DNA of 64,000 nt from Euonymus europaeus. Taxonomy: Eukaryota; Streptophyta; Magnoliopsida; Celastrales; Celastraceae. This document shows positions 8,083 through 19,966 of this stretch, in pieces. The stretch covers positions 12,501 to 76,500 of the forward strand of contig OY756965.1 in the NCBI GenBank assembly GCA_963580455.1, read 5' to 3'. The translations under genes and the position numbers were made by a program. Numbering within the stretch: the stretch's first letter is position 1; every line of letters begins with the position of its first letter. The notes below the pieces were generated by a model. The model worked only from the letters and a program-made list of their open reading frames with translations, was not told the DNA's origin and did not search any database.

Positions 8083-9486
8083 TTAACCTTCCATGCGATT
8101 GTCGATATTATGGAGCTCTTCATCAAACCATTCCATCGGAGCAATTGGTTCATCCATATTTAAATCTGTAGGAGCCGCAGGAGTAGAGCGGTAGAGATAG
8201 TCCCCTTGACAGTGTAGATAAGTGGACATGTTAAGGCCACGGAGATGGTGGGTAAGCTCCTTGGTAGGATCCATATGGTTGAGCCATGGAATAGAAAAGA
8301 TGGGATGCATGCTAGTAGTAAAAATACGCCAGCAGCGGTCTTCAGAAATGAGATGAAGGCCTTGCTTGGCGCCCATAGGTTTACGGAGCTGGTTGAGATA
8401 TTGCAAAGACCTCATGACTTGAAGAGTGTCCAGAATGTCATCAGTGATGAAGGATGTAAGCTGGGGAAGACCATCCTGAACAGGCTCCTCAGTAAGCTTA
8501 CACATAATAAGAGCTTCAGTTTTAGCTTCCTCGGGATACCATCCGTTCATGTAGCTAGGAAGAATGGGCTGAAGCTTAATATCAATATATCCATGAGGAG
8601 TGTGAAAACCCATATTAAAACAATGACTTATAACTTTATGAAGGCGCCAATTAAACTGGATGAAGTGGCAATCAGATCCTTCTTCGAGAATAAGACGGTG
8701 AACCATTCCTGCTTTCAAGAGTCGAGAAAGAGTCATAGTAATACCGCCCATAGTAATGGTATTATTCCATCGATGGAGATTGATAGAAGCTGAGAAGTAA
8801 TCAAGGCCCTTTGGGCAGATACAACCAGGTTGAGGTAGCTCGTTATTACCCAGGTGCTGGTCCATGGGTTGGATGTAATAGCGGGCCAGTTCTAGGCCGG
8901 GAATAGGATCATCTGAGCTGACCATAGTGCGAAAGTTCTGCTGAATACATATAAGATCAGCTAGGTCATCAGCAAGGAGTCTGCTAAAAATATCCATCTT
9001 GATAGCTCCAGGAAGACCAGGAGGAAAAATGGTATATTGTTCATGTGCAGTCTGGAGGAGTGGTTTTATCTGTTGTACCAGATCTTCATTGCCATCAACT
9101 TTCTTCTGGAGAGAGACCAGTTGGGTATCCATATTTAGAATAGTTTGCTCAGCAACACGAAGATCATGAGCAAGTTGATGATTTGTTGGTCCAGGAGAGA
9201 GTGGCGTATCCGTAGGATCACCAGAGGGAATCGGCATTGGAGGATGATTGGGAAAAGAGTCCGTCAGTTTTGAGAAATAGTCTGCAAGCTGGTGGAGAAG
9301 AGCACTTTTGGCCTTGGGATCTCTCTGGGTCCATAATTGATCTAGGAACCATTGTTGGACAGGAGTCACCTGGAAAGGATGGCGGTATATCTGGAAGACA
9401 AAAGTAGAGGGTTCCTGGAAGGAACTTGTATGCTGTAGTGTAGGTCGCCGAGGAGGACGTCCATAGGAAACTAGTGGTCTCTGCAT
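8083..9486 (-). CDS. Viral ORF VI-position protein (copy 2)
   Basis: The same 467-aa frame as copy 1 and full length. The protein appears identical to copy 1; a third-frame difference is visible at about 8630 (ACT in place of GCT on the + strand). The splice-acceptor-like sequence and (TA)n gap upstream are kept. The known viral promoter is absent from this copy. Confidence 0.6.
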   Translation of the reverse strand: MQRPLVSYGRPPRRPTLQHTSSFQEPSTFVFQIYRHPFQVTPVQQWFLDQLWTQRDPKAKSALLHQLADYFSKLTDSFPNHPPMPIPSGDPTDTPLSPGPTNHQLAHDLRVAEQTILNMDTQLVSLQKKVDGNEDLVQQIKPLLQTAHEQYTIFPPGLPGAIKMDIFSRLLADDLADLICIQQNFRTMVSSDDPIPGLELARYYIQPMDQHLGNNELPQPGCICPKGLDYFSASINLHRWNNTITMGGITMTLSRLLKAGMVHRLILEEGSDCHFIQFNWRLHKVISHCFNMGFHTPHGYIDIKLQPILPSYMNGWYPEEAKTEALIMCKLTEEPVQDGLPQLTSFITDDILDTLQVMRSLQYLNQLRKPMGAKQGLHLISEDRCWRIFTTSMHPIFSIPWLNHMDPTKELTHHLRGLNMSTYLHCQGDYLYRSTPAAPTDLNMDEPIAPMEWFDEELHNIDNRMEG

Positions 9487-9606
9487 GTCTGCAAAACAAC
9501 AGAGGTTAATAATAAACGATTGATAAGGTCTCCTTGGGAGGAGTATATAATGTATTACTGGTGTATATATAAAGATATATATATATATATATAATATGGT
9601 TATATC

Positions 9607-12051
9607 CTATGGAGGATCTGAGTTCTTTTCATAATCCAATAACTTACGGGACCATCGCCGAGGCTGGGTCGCCGTTTCTTTCATAATGCGAGATAAATAA
9701 TCAGCAGCTGAGTTATCACTGCCTTTTATATGTTCGAATAGAACATTATAGTTTTGATTAATCAATTTATCTTGGAAATTTAGCCAACGTCTTTGGCTTA
9801 TCCTTTTATCATTTCGTTTATTGTAATATTTTACAATTGCCTCACAATCAGTACGAACAGTGATTTCCTTTTTATTTAATAAGAATAGGCGAAAAGCATT
9901 AAGCACATATATGACAGCAAGCAATTCCTGGTCAATACTGGATGTGACGTTCTGTTCCTTAAAATTACCACTTGCATAACGACATAATTTCTCATTTATT
10001 TTAGGAAGATATTTATGAGTTTTACTATATAGTATACCACCCCATCCTTGTTCGCTCCCATCAGTTTCAATAATTAAATAATCATTGTCTAAGGGTAAGG
10101 TTAAAGGTGGGAGGTTTGTAACAGCATTTTTAATTTGCTGAATTAATTTTTTATCTTCAGGACTAAAATCTCGTCGTCCCGTTTTTGATAATTTCGAATA
10201 AAGTGGTCCTGTTAATTTGACAAGATCTTTAATAAATGGTCGAGCGTAGTTTAGTAATCCAAGGAATTTTTGTAATTCCTTTACTGTGGTAATTTCTTTT
10301 GTTTCTAATACTTTCTGTGTAATATGAGGTTGTAGACTAATCTTACCATTGCCAATTTCTACTCCAAGAAATGAAATATTTTGTTTATAAAATTCTGCTT
10401 TCTTGGTAGATATTACTAAACCATTTTTTAGAAACTCTAGAAGGACTAATTTAAGATGTCCAGTATGTTCCTGTTTAGTTTTACTATGTACTAATATATC
10501 ATCAATATAAACACAAACAAAAGGTCTATATTTGGTAAAGATATTATCCATTTTTCTTTGAAAAATACTAGGTGCATTTTTTAAACCAAATGGCATGACT
10601 AGCCATTCGTAATGTCCTAATGGACAAGTGAATGCTGTCCATGGTATAGAATCAGTATGCATTCGTATTTGCCAAAAACCACTTTTGCAATCAAATTTAC
10701 TAAATACACGGCTATTTTGGATTGAATTTATTAATTCCGTTTTATCGGGAATATCATAACCATCATCTGTAGTATTATCATTTAGTCTTCTATAATCAAT
10801 AACCATACGGGTTTTTCCTCTTACTTGTTCGGAGTGTTTATTAACAATAAAAGCAGGGCTCCGATGAGGTGATTCAGATTTTTGTATAACTTTTAAAGAT
10901 AATAATTCATTAATGTGCATTTCAAATTCTTTCCGGTTCTCATTGGATGCTTCTATTTTCTTATTAGTAATTCTAAAATTGGGATTCTTTAATATTAATT
11001 TACATTCTAATTTATTTCTGTCCCAATGTGCTTGGGGATTTTCACCAAATATCCCTTGTTTTTCAGCTTTAGAAATTATATCATCTAATTCAAGTACTCA
11101 TGTTTCAATAAAGCTAACTAATAATTGTGGTTTTATAAAAGATTTACAAGACCCCTTAATTTTACATTTACAATCATCTTCTAATTCAGTAGTAGCTTCT
11201 ATCTCTTCTATCTTTGGTTTATTGGTTATAAATTGATTATACGGGATTGGGGCATCTAATAATAGGGTAATATTGTTCCGAGTAAAGGTACAGCCATAAG
11301 CAAAATTCAACAAAAAATCTAAACCTAGAATAAATTTTGTAGATCTAAGATTTAAAGGCCTTATATTTATATCAGATGTTGGTTTTAATAATTCTTTTAT
11401 CTTATTGTTAAATCCAATTTTATAAGGTGCCAATTTTTTAGTATAAGTATAAGTATGTCCTGTCATTGATTCGGCTGTATACTGATATTGGTTTGGTATA
11501 GTAGTCTGGTACTCTAAAGGTATTAATTCTTCTGCTATAACTGAATTAGAACTTCCACTATCAACTAGGGCTATTGTATTTAATTCCCAATTTTTTATTT
11601 TTATAATACAAGGAATCTTAACGAATGTTATCTTATTATGTTGTTCTAAGTTCATAATTGGAGAAATCATACTTATATTTGCTCCTTCAAACACGGGTTC
11701 CTTATCTTTTTGTAAGATTGCTTTTTCTGGAAGTATCCTCCCTTCATGATACAATTTATCTATCTGTTCTTGGCATTTATTAACTAAGTCAGTGAGATGT
11801 TCGATTTTATTTTCAAGACTAATTATTCTTATTTCAAGAATTTGTTCTCTTTCGTTCTTTGTTTCTTTATTTTGTAGTGGTTGTAATTCTACACCACTTT
11901 GTTCTAAACAAAATCTACATATTTCTAGAAGGCAATTTTCACATTGATATCTTAATTTTAGTGAGGGACATAAATGACATTTTATACAAGGGTGATCATT
12001 ACTTCCCTTTTGGTTTACCCATTGACACGCAAGACATTCACCCAATGGCAT
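9607..12051 (-). pseudogene. Viral polymerase polyprotein with internal stop (copy 2)
   Basis: Same domain order as copy 1. A TGA at 11098-11100 (- strand) ends the frame between the protease and the reverse transcriptase; copies 1 and 3 have a glycine codon at this place. An open stretch of 437 codons from an internal ATG (10920) covers RT and RNase H. It shares the A-for-V residue (VLNAFRLF) with copies 3 and 4. Confidence 0.88.
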
Positions 12052-13112
12052 GGAGTATATCTGGATTAAGATATGGGTTGTCAAGTATGTTTCTGAAATA
12101 ATCTTTTTCTAATAATTGGGGATTATTCATGGTATATATATGGTTTATAAATTCATTTGATTCATTATCAGAAGAATCTTCATCTTCCTCTATTATAACT
12201 TCTTGTACACTATATATGGATTCAGTGTCACTTACATAAGCATCTACTTTCAATAAGTCTTCATTGACACAATCTACTAAGATGGATTCCATATTATTTG
12301 TATTTGATCTCTTAGGGCATTGTCTTACTAAATGATCTTGTTTGCCACAAACAAAACAGCTTAATTTATTCTTGTAGTTTCGTTCGGGATTAAATTTTCT
12401 AACATGTTTCTCTTTTGATAAGAATGGATTTTTTGCACCACTTCTAGATAGATAATATTTCTTTTTATAGGGTTTGTCCGACCTATAGTATTTCTTTTTC
12501 TTATAGGACCTTTCCTTATTTGTTTGTTCTTTACCATATGCTTGTGGTAAATAAAGTTTTTTACAAAATCCATAATCTCCTTTTATCTGTCTAGTAGTAT
12601 GAATATCTAAACATTTTTCTACTAAGCATTCCATAATAAATTGTGCTTTAAAGAAGATACTATTAAGTTGAGGTTGAATCTGATCTTTCTTATCTTTATA
12701 TTTTTGGGTAATTATTCGACCAAATGGATCTGGTAACTTATCAAACATCTTTAACCCTATATTTTCATCATGAGAACATCCGGCTATACTAGCTAAGAAA
12801 CAGAAATCTGGAAGAAATTTTTTAACATATATCCATTCGGTAAGTTGGATTTTTTCTAATTCTCTTAAAGCTTTTACTTGGGTTTCAGTTCCTCCTACTC
12901 CTGGATGTTCCTTTCCTAATAATAATGCATATATAGTATTTGTAAAATTATGAGGATTTGGCCCTAAGGATGTAAGCCTATTATAATCATTTAAATATTT
13001 AGCTTTAAATTGTTCCCATGTGGCTCTAACGGATTGTCCTAAAAATCCTTCTAAATAACTATACATTTGGTCACCTGTCTGGTCAAAGCCATATTTTTCT
13101 TGTTGTTCTCTG
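12038..13112 (-). pseudogene. Viral coat protein gene, 5' truncated (copy 2)
   Basis: It begins at the point equivalent to 2814 of copy 1, so roughly the first 159 codons are gone. The capsid core, basic region, zinc knuckle and acidic tail remain, and the 14-nt overlap with the polymerase start is intact. The break is the tandem-repeat junction. Confidence 0.85.
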
Positions 13113-13262
13113 GGTAAAAACCCTATACCCTAGTTTTTACTGCTTGTTTCTACTATACCCTACGTTTTTACATAGATAGGGGTTTGAAAGCCAAAACCCT
13201 AAACCCTAAACCCTTATTCCACCCCAACAAAAGAGGTGGTTATTACAAAATAAGCACGAAAA

Positions 13263-14666
13263 TTAACCTTCCATGCGATTGTCGATATTATGGAGCTCTT
13301 CATCAAACCATTCCATCGGAGCAATTGGTTCATCCATATTTAAATCTGTAGGAGCCGCAGGAGTAGAGCGGTAGAGATAGTCCCCTTGACAGTGTAGATA
13401 AGTGGACATGTTAAGGCCACGGAGATGGTGGGTAAGCTCCTTGGTAGGATCCATATGGTTGAGCCATGGAATAGAAAAGATGGGATGCATGCTAGTAGTA
13501 AAAATACGCCAGCAGCGGTCTTCAGAAATGAGATGAAGGCCTTGCTTGGCGCCCATAGGTTTACGGAGCTGGTTGAGATATTGCAAAGACCTCATGACTT
13601 GAAGAGTGTCCAGAATGTCATCAGTGATGAAGGATGTAAGCTGGGGAAGACCATCCTGAACAGGCTCCTCAGTAAGCTTACACATAATAAGAGCTTCAGT
13701 TTTAGCTTCCTCGGGATACCATCCGTTCATGTAGCTAGGAAGAATGGGCTGAAGCTTAATATCAATATATCCATGAGGAGTGTGAAAACCCATATTAAAA
13801 CAATGGCTTATAACTTTATGAAGGCGCCAATTAAACTGGATGAAGTGGCAATCAGATCCTTCTTCGAGAATAAGACGGTGAACCATTCCTGCTTTCAAGA
13901 GTCGAGAAAGAGTCATAGTAATACCGCCCATAGTAATGGTATTATTCCATCGATGGAGATTGATAGAAGCTGAGAAGTAATCAAGGCCCTTTGGGCAGAT
14001 ACAACCAGGTTGAGGTAGCTCGTTATTACCCAGGTGCTGGTCCATGGGTTGGATGTAATAGCGGGCCAGTTCTAGGCCGGGAATAGGATCATCTGAGCTG
14101 ACCATAGTGCGAAAGTTCTGCTGAATACATATAAGATCAGCTAGGTCATCAGCAAGGAGTCTGCTAAAAATATCCATCTTGATAGCTCCAGGAAGACCAG
14201 GAGGAAAAATGGTATATTGTTCATGTGCAGTCTGGAGGAGTGGTTTTATCTGTTGTACCAGATCTTCATTGCCATCAACTTTCTTCTGGAGAGAGACCAG
14301 TTGGGTATCCATATTTAGAATAGTTTGCTCAGCAACACGAAGATCATGAGCAAGTTGATGATTTGTTGGTCCAGGAGAGAGTGGCGTATCCGTAGGATCA
14401 CCAGAGGGAATCGGCATTGGAGGATGATTGGGAAAAGAGTCCGTCAGTTTTGAGAAATAGTCTGCAAGCTGGTGGAGAAGAGCACTTTTGGCCTTGGGAT
14501 CTCTCTGGGTCCATAATTGATCTAGGAACCATTGTTGGACAGGAGTCACCTGGAAAGGATGGCGGTATATCTGGAAGACAAAAGTAGAGGGTTCCTGGAA
14601 GGAACTTGTATGCTGTAGTGTAGGTCGCCGAGGAGGACGTCCATAGGAAACTAGTGGTCTCTGCAT
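13263..14666 (-). CDS. Viral ORF VI-position protein (copy 3)
   Basis: A full-length 467-aa frame, the same as in copies 1 and 4. The upstream gap with (TA)n and splice-acceptor-like sequence is conserved. Function by position only. Confidence 0.6.
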   Translation of the reverse strand: MQRPLVSYGRPPRRPTLQHTSSFQEPSTFVFQIYRHPFQVTPVQQWFLDQLWTQRDPKAKSALLHQLADYFSKLTDSFPNHPPMPIPSGDPTDTPLSPGPTNHQLAHDLRVAEQTILNMDTQLVSLQKKVDGNEDLVQQIKPLLQTAHEQYTIFPPGLPGAIKMDIFSRLLADDLADLICIQQNFRTMVSSDDPIPGLELARYYIQPMDQHLGNNELPQPGCICPKGLDYFSASINLHRWNNTITMGGITMTLSRLLKAGMVHRLILEEGSDCHFIQFNWRLHKVISHCFNMGFHTPHGYIDIKLQPILPSYMNGWYPEEAKTEALIMCKLTEEPVQDGLPQLTSFITDDILDTLQVMRSLQYLNQLRKPMGAKQGLHLISEDRCWRIFTTSMHPIFSIPWLNHMDPTKELTHHLRGLNMSTYLHCQGDYLYRSTPAAPTDLNMDEPIAPMEWFDEELHNIDNRMEG

Positions 14667-14786
14667 GTCTGCAAAACAACAGAGGTTAATAATAAACGAT
14701 TGATAAGGTCTCCTTGGGAGGAGTATATAATGTATTACTGGTGTATATATAAAGATATATATATATATATATAATATGGTTATATC

Positions 14787-17231
14787 CTATGGAGGATCTG
14801 AGTTCTTTTCATAATCCAATAACTTACGGGACCATCGCCGAGGCTGGGTCGCCGTTTCTTTCATAATGCGAGATAAATAATCAGCAGCTGAGTTATCACT
14901 GCCTTTTATATGTTCGAATAGAACATTATAGTTTTGATTAATCAATTTATCTTGGAAATTTAGCCAACGTCTTTGGCTTATCCTTTTATCATTTCGTTTA
15001 TTGTAATATTTTACAATTGCCTCACAATCAGTACGAACAGTGATTTCCTTTTTATTTAATAAGAATAGGCGAAAAGCATTAAGCACATATATGACAGCAA
15101 GCAATTCCTGGTCAATACTGGATGTGACGTTCTGTTCCTTAAAATTACCACTTGCATAACGACATAATTTCTCATTTATTTTAGGAAGATATTTATGAGT
15201 TTTACTATATAGTATACCACCCCATCCTTGTTCGCTCCCATCAGTTTCAATAATTAAATAATCATTGTCTAAGGGTAAGGTTAAAGGTGGGAGGTTTGTA
15301 ACAGCATTTTTAATTTGCTGAATTAATTTTTTATCTTCAGGACTAAAATCTCGTCGTCCCGTTTTTGATAATTTCGAATAAAGTGGTCCTGTTAATTTGA
15401 CAAGATCTTTAATAAATGGTCGAGCGTAGTTTAGTAATCCAAGGAATTTTTGTAATTCCTTTACTGTGGTAATTTCTTTTGTTTCTAATACTTTCTGTGT
15501 AATATGAGGTTGTAGACTAATCTTACCATTGCCAATTTCTACTCCAAGAAATGAAATATTTTGTTTATAAAATTCTGCTTTCTTGGTAGATATTACTAAA
15601 CCATTTTTTAGAAACTCTAGAAGGACTAATTTAAGATGTCCAGTATGTTCCTGTTTAGTTTTACTATGTACTAATATATCATCAATATAAACACAAACAA
15701 AAGGTCTATATTTGGTAAAGATATTATCCATTTTTCTTTGAAAAATACTAGGTGCATTTTTTAAACCAAATGGCATGACTAGCCATTCGTAATGTCCTAA
15801 TGGACAAGTGAATGCTGTCCATGGTATAGAATCAGTATGCATTCGTATTTGCCAAAAACCACTTTTGCAATCAAATTTACTAAATACACGGCTATTTTGG
15901 ATTGAATTTATTAATTCCGTTTTATCGGGAATATCATAACCATCATCTGTAGTATTATCATTTAGTCTTCTATAATCAATAACCATACGGGTTTTTCCTC
16001 TTACTTGTTCGGAGTGTTTATTAACAATAAAAGCAGGGCTCCGATGAGGTGATTCAGATTTTTGTATAACTTTTAAAGATAATAATTCATTAATGTGCAT
16101 TTCAAATTCTTTCCGGTTCTCATTGGATGCTTCTATTTTCTTATTAGTAATTCTAAAATTGGGATTCTTTAATATTAATTTACATTCTAATTTATTTCTG
16201 TCCCAATGTGCTTGGGGATTTTCACCAAATATCCCTTGTTTTTCAGCTTTAGAAATTATATCATCTAATTCAAGTACTCCTGTTTCAATAAAGCTAACTA
16301 ATAATTGTGGTTTTATAAAAGATTTACAAGACCCCTTAATTTTACATTTACAATCATCTTCTAATTCAGTAGTAGCTTCTATCTCTTCTATCTTTGGTTT
16401 ATTGGTTATAAATTGATTATACGGGATTGGGGCATCTAATAATAGGGTAATATTGTTCCGAGTAAAGGTACAGCCATAAGCAAAATTCAACAAAAAATCT
16501 AAACCTAGAATAAATTTTGTAGATCTAAGATTTAAAGGCCTTATATTTATATCAGATGTTGGTTTTAATAATTCTTTTATCTTATTGTTAAATCCAATTT
16601 TATAAGGTGCCAATTTTTTAGTATAAGTATAAGTATGTCCTGTCATTGATTCGGCTGTATACTGATATTGGTTTGGTATAGTAGTCTGGTACTCTAAAGG
16701 TATTAATTCTTCTGCTATAACTGAATTAGAACTTCCACTATCAACTAGGGCTATTGTATTTAATTCCCAATTTTTTATTTTTATAATACAAGGAATCTTA
16801 ACGAATGTTATCTTATTATGTTGTTCTAAGTTCATAATTGGAGAAATCATACTTATATTTGCTCCTTCAAACACGGGTTCCTTATCTTTTTGTAAGATTG
16901 CTTTTTCTGGAAGTATCCTCCCTTCATGATACAATTTATCTATCTGTTCTTGGCATTTATTAACTAAGTCAGTGAGATGTTCGATTTTATTTTCAAGACT
17001 AATTATTCTTATTTCAAGAATTTGTTCTCTTTCGTTCTTTGTTTCTTTATTTTGTAGTGGTTGTAATTCTACACCACTTTGTTCTAAACAAAATCTACAT
17101 ATTTCTAGAAGGCAATTTTCACATTGATATCTTAATTTTAGTGAGGGACATAAATGACATTTTATACAAGGGTGATCATTACTTCCCTTTTGGTTTACCC
17201 ATTGACACGCAAGACATTCACCCAATGGCAT
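14787..17231 (-). CDS. Viral protease-RT-RNase H polyprotein (copy 3, open frame)
   Basis: An 814-codon open frame with protease D-S-G, RT YIDD and RNase H acidic residues all present. Unlike its neighbours, copies 2 and 4, it has a glycine codon rather than TGA at the protease/RT boundary (16276-16281 region). Its unit has no viral promoter or 5' genes, so expression would need outside transcription. Confidence 0.9.
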   Translation of the reverse strand: MPLGECLACQWVNQKGSNDHPCIKCHLCPSLKLRYQCENCLLEICRFCLEQSGVELQPLQNKETKNEREQILEIRIISLENKIEHLTDLVNKCQEQIDKLYHEGRILPEKAILQKDKEPVFEGANISMISPIMNLEQHNKITFVKIPCIIKIKNWELNTIALVDSGSSNSVIAEELIPLEYQTTIPNQYQYTAESMTGHTYTYTKKLAPYKIGFNNKIKELLKPTSDINIRPLNLRSTKFILGLDFLLNFAYGCTFTRNNITLLLDAPIPYNQFITNKPKIEEIEATTELEDDCKCKIKGSCKSFIKPQLLVSFIETGVLELDDIISKAEKQGIFGENPQAHWDRNKLECKLILKNPNFRITNKKIEASNENRKEFEMHINELLSLKVIQKSESPHRSPAFIVNKHSEQVRGKTRMVIDYRRLNDNTTDDGYDIPDKTELINSIQNSRVFSKFDCKSGFWQIRMHTDSIPWTAFTCPLGHYEWLVMPFGLKNAPSIFQRKMDNIFTKYRPFVCVYIDDILVHSKTKQEHTGHLKLVLLEFLKNGLVISTKKAEFYKQNISFLGVEIGNGKISLQPHITQKVLETKEITTVKELQKFLGLLNYARPFIKDLVKLTGPLYSKLSKTGRRDFSPEDKKLIQQIKNAVTNLPPLTLPLDNDYLIIETDGSEQGWGGILYSKTHKYLPKINEKLCRYASGNFKEQNVTSSIDQELLAVIYVLNAFRLFLLNKKEITVRTDCEAIVKYYNKRNDKRISQRRWLNFQDKLINQNYNVLFEHIKGSDNSAADYLSRIMKETATQPRRWSRKLLDYEKNSDPP

Positions 17232-18292
17232 GGAGTATATCTGGATTAAGATATGGGTTGTCAAGTATGTTTCTGAAATAATCTTTTTCTAATAATTGGG
17301 GATTATTCATGGTATATATATGGTTTATAAATTCATTTGATTCATTATCAGAAGAATCTTCATCTTCCTCTATTATAACTTCTTGTACACTATATATGGA
17401 TTCAGTGTCACTTACATAAGCATCTACTTTCAATAAGTCTTCATTGACACAATCTACTAAGATGGATTCCATATTATTTGTATTTGATCTCTTAGGGCAT
17501 TGTCTTACTAAATGATCTTGTTTGCCACAAACAAAACAGCTTAATTTATTCTTGTAGTTTCGTTCGGGATTAAATTTTCTAACATGTTTCTCTTTTGATA
17601 AGAATGGATTTTTTGCACCACTTCTAGATAGATAATATTTCTTTTTATAGGGTTTGTCCGACCTATAGTATTTCTTTTTCTTATAGGACCTTTCCTTATT
17701 TGTTTGTTCTTTACCATATGCTTGTGGTAAATAAAGTTTTTTACAAAATCCATAATCTCCTTTTATCTGTCTAGTAGTATGAATATCTAAACATTTTTCT
17801 ACTAAGCATTCCATAATAAATTGTGCTTTAAAGAAGATACTATTAAGTTGAGGTTGAATCTGATCTTTCTTATCTTTATATTTTTGGGTAATTATTCGAC
17901 CAAATGGATCTGGTAACTTATCAAACATCTTTAACCCTATATTTTCATCATGAGAACATCCGGCTATACTAGCTAAGAAACAGAAATCTGGAAGAAATTT
18001 TTTAACATATATCCATTCGGTAAGTTGGATTTTTTCTAATTCTCTTAAAGCTTTTACTTGGGTTTCAGTTCCTCCTACTCCTGGATGTTCCTTTCCTAAT
18101 AATAATGCATATATAGTATTTGTAAAATTATGAGGATTTGGCCCTAAGGATGTAAGCCTATTATAATCATTTAAATATTTAGCTTTAAATTGTTCCCATG
18201 TGGCTCTAACGGATTGTCCTAAAAATCCTTCTAAATAACTATACATTTGGTCACCTGTCTGGTCAAAGCCATATTTTTCTTGTTGTTCTCTG
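17218..18292 (-). pseudogene. Viral coat protein gene, 5' truncated (copy 3)
   Basis: Same truncation and same junction as copy 2, starting at the residue equivalent to about 160 of the coat protein. The zinc knuckle and acidic C-terminus are intact. Confidence 0.85.
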
Positions 18293-18442
18293 GGTAAAAA
18301 CCCTATACCCTAGTTTTTACTGCTTGTTTCTACTATACCCTACGTTTTTACATAGATAGGGGTTTGAAAGCCAAAACCCTAAACCCTAAACCCTTATTCC
18401 ACCCCAACAAAAGAGGTGGTTATTACAAAATAAGCACGAAAA

Positions 18443-19846
18443 TTAACCTTCCATGCGATTGTCGATATTATGGAGCTCTTCATCAAACCATTCCATCGGA
18501 GCAATTGGTTCATCCATATTTAAATCTGTAGGAGCCGCAGGAGTAGAGCGGTAGAGATAGTCCCCTTGACAGTGTAGATAAGTGGACATGTTAAGGCCAC
18601 GGAGATGGTGGGTAAGCTCCTTGGTAGGATCCATATGGTTGAGCCATGGAATAGAAAAGATGGGATGCATGCTAGTAGTAAAAATACGCCAGCAGCGGTC
18701 TTCAGAAATGAGATGAAGGCCTTGCTTGGCGCCCATAGGTTTACGGAGCTGGTTGAGATATTGCAAAGACCTCATGACTTGAAGAGTGTCCAGAATGTCA
18801 TCAGTGATGAAGGATGTAAGCTGGGGAAGACCATCCTGAACAGGCTCCTCAGTAAGCTTACACATAATAAGAGCTTCAGTTTTAGCTTCCTCGGGATACC
18901 ATCCGTTCATGTAGCTAGGAAGAATGGGCTGAAGCTTAATATCAATATATCCATGAGGAGTGTGAAAACCCATATTAAAACAATGGCTTATAACTTTATG
19001 AAGGCGCCAATTAAACTGGATGAAGTGGCAATCAGATCCTTCTTCGAGAATAAGACGGTGAACCATTCCTGCTTTCAAGAGTCGAGAAAGAGTCATAGTA
19101 ATACCGCCCATAGTAATGGTATTATTCCATCGATGGAGATTGATAGAAGCTGAGAAGTAATCAAGGCCCTTTGGGCAGATACAACCAGGTTGAGGTAGCT
19201 CGTTATTACCCAGGTGCTGGTCCATGGGTTGGATGTAATAGCGGGCCAGTTCTAGGCCGGGAATAGGATCATCTGAGCTGACCATAGTGCGAAAGTTCTG
19301 CTGAATACATATAAGATCAGCTAGGTCATCAGCAAGGAGTCTGCTAAAAATATCCATCTTGATAGCTCCAGGAAGACCAGGAGGAAAAATGGTATATTGT
19401 TCATGTGCAGTCTGGAGGAGTGGTTTTATCTGTTGTACCAGATCTTCATTGCCATCAACTTTCTTCTGGAGAGAGACCAGTTGGGTATCCATATTTAGAA
19501 TAGTTTGCTCAGCAACACGAAGATCATGAGCAAGTTGATGATTTGTTGGTCCAGGAGAGAGTGGCGTATCCGTAGGATCACCAGAGGGAATCGGCATTGG
19601 AGGATGATTGGGAAAAGAGTCCGTCAGTTTTGAGAAATAGTCTGCAAGCTGGTGGAGAAGAGCACTTTTGGCCTTGGGATCTCTCTGGGTCCATAATTGA
19701 TCTAGGAACCATTGTTGGACAGGAGTCACCTGGAAAGGATGGCGGTATATCTGGAAGACAAAAGTAGAGGGTTCCTGGAAGGAACTTGTATGCTGTAGTG
19801 TAGGTCGCCGAGGAGGACGTCCATAGGAAACTAGTGGTCTCTGCAT
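18443..19846 (-). CDS. Viral ORF VI-position protein (copy 4)
   Basis: A full-length 467-aa frame. All four ORF VI copies in the window are open, in contrast to the coat and polymerase genes. This may only reflect recent copying. Confidence 0.6.
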   Translation of the reverse strand: MQRPLVSYGRPPRRPTLQHTSSFQEPSTFVFQIYRHPFQVTPVQQWFLDQLWTQRDPKAKSALLHQLADYFSKLTDSFPNHPPMPIPSGDPTDTPLSPGPTNHQLAHDLRVAEQTILNMDTQLVSLQKKVDGNEDLVQQIKPLLQTAHEQYTIFPPGLPGAIKMDIFSRLLADDLADLICIQQNFRTMVSSDDPIPGLELARYYIQPMDQHLGNNELPQPGCICPKGLDYFSASINLHRWNNTITMGGITMTLSRLLKAGMVHRLILEEGSDCHFIQFNWRLHKVISHCFNMGFHTPHGYIDIKLQPILPSYMNGWYPEEAKTEALIMCKLTEEPVQDGLPQLTSFITDDILDTLQVMRSLQYLNQLRKPMGAKQGLHLISEDRCWRIFTTSMHPIFSIPWLNHMDPTKELTHHLRGLNMSTYLHCQGDYLYRSTPAAPTDLNMDEPIAPMEWFDEELHNIDNRMEG

Positions 19847-19966
19847 GTCTGCAAAACAACAGAGGTTAATAATAAACGATTGATAAGGTCTCCTTGGGAG
19901 GAGTATATAATGTATTACTGGTGTATATATAAAGATATATATATATATATATAATATGGTTATATC

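Larger units (their letters stand above)
2814..13112. repeat. Large near-perfect viral palindrome, arms about 5.1 kb
   Basis: Positions 2814-7942 and 7985-13112 match as reverse complements. Coordinates of matching points add to 15926 for the coding parts and 15927 at the centre, a 1-nt indel in the intergenic region. The arms contain most of the coat gene, all of the polymerase and ORF VI. A transcript across the centre would fold into a multi-kilobase hairpin. Confidence 0.9.
7978..13112 (-). mobile_element. Endogenous caulimovirid, copy 2 (5' truncated)
   Basis: An inverted copy carrying ORF VI, the polymerase and the 3' two thirds of the coat gene. At 13112/13113 the coat sequence breaks off and the intergenic fold-back sequence of the next copy begins. 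Movement protein, small ORFs, promoter and primer site are missing. Confidence 0.9.
13113..18292 (-). mobile_element. Endogenous caulimovirid, copy 3 (5180-bp tandem unit)
   Basis: An exact-length 5180-bp unit: fold-back remnant, ORF VI, polymerase, partial coat gene. Its junctions at 13112/13113 and 18292/18293 have the same sequence (coat CTCTG joined to GGTAAAAACC), so one break was copied by unequal exchange or rolling-circle-like amplification. Confidence 0.9.
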
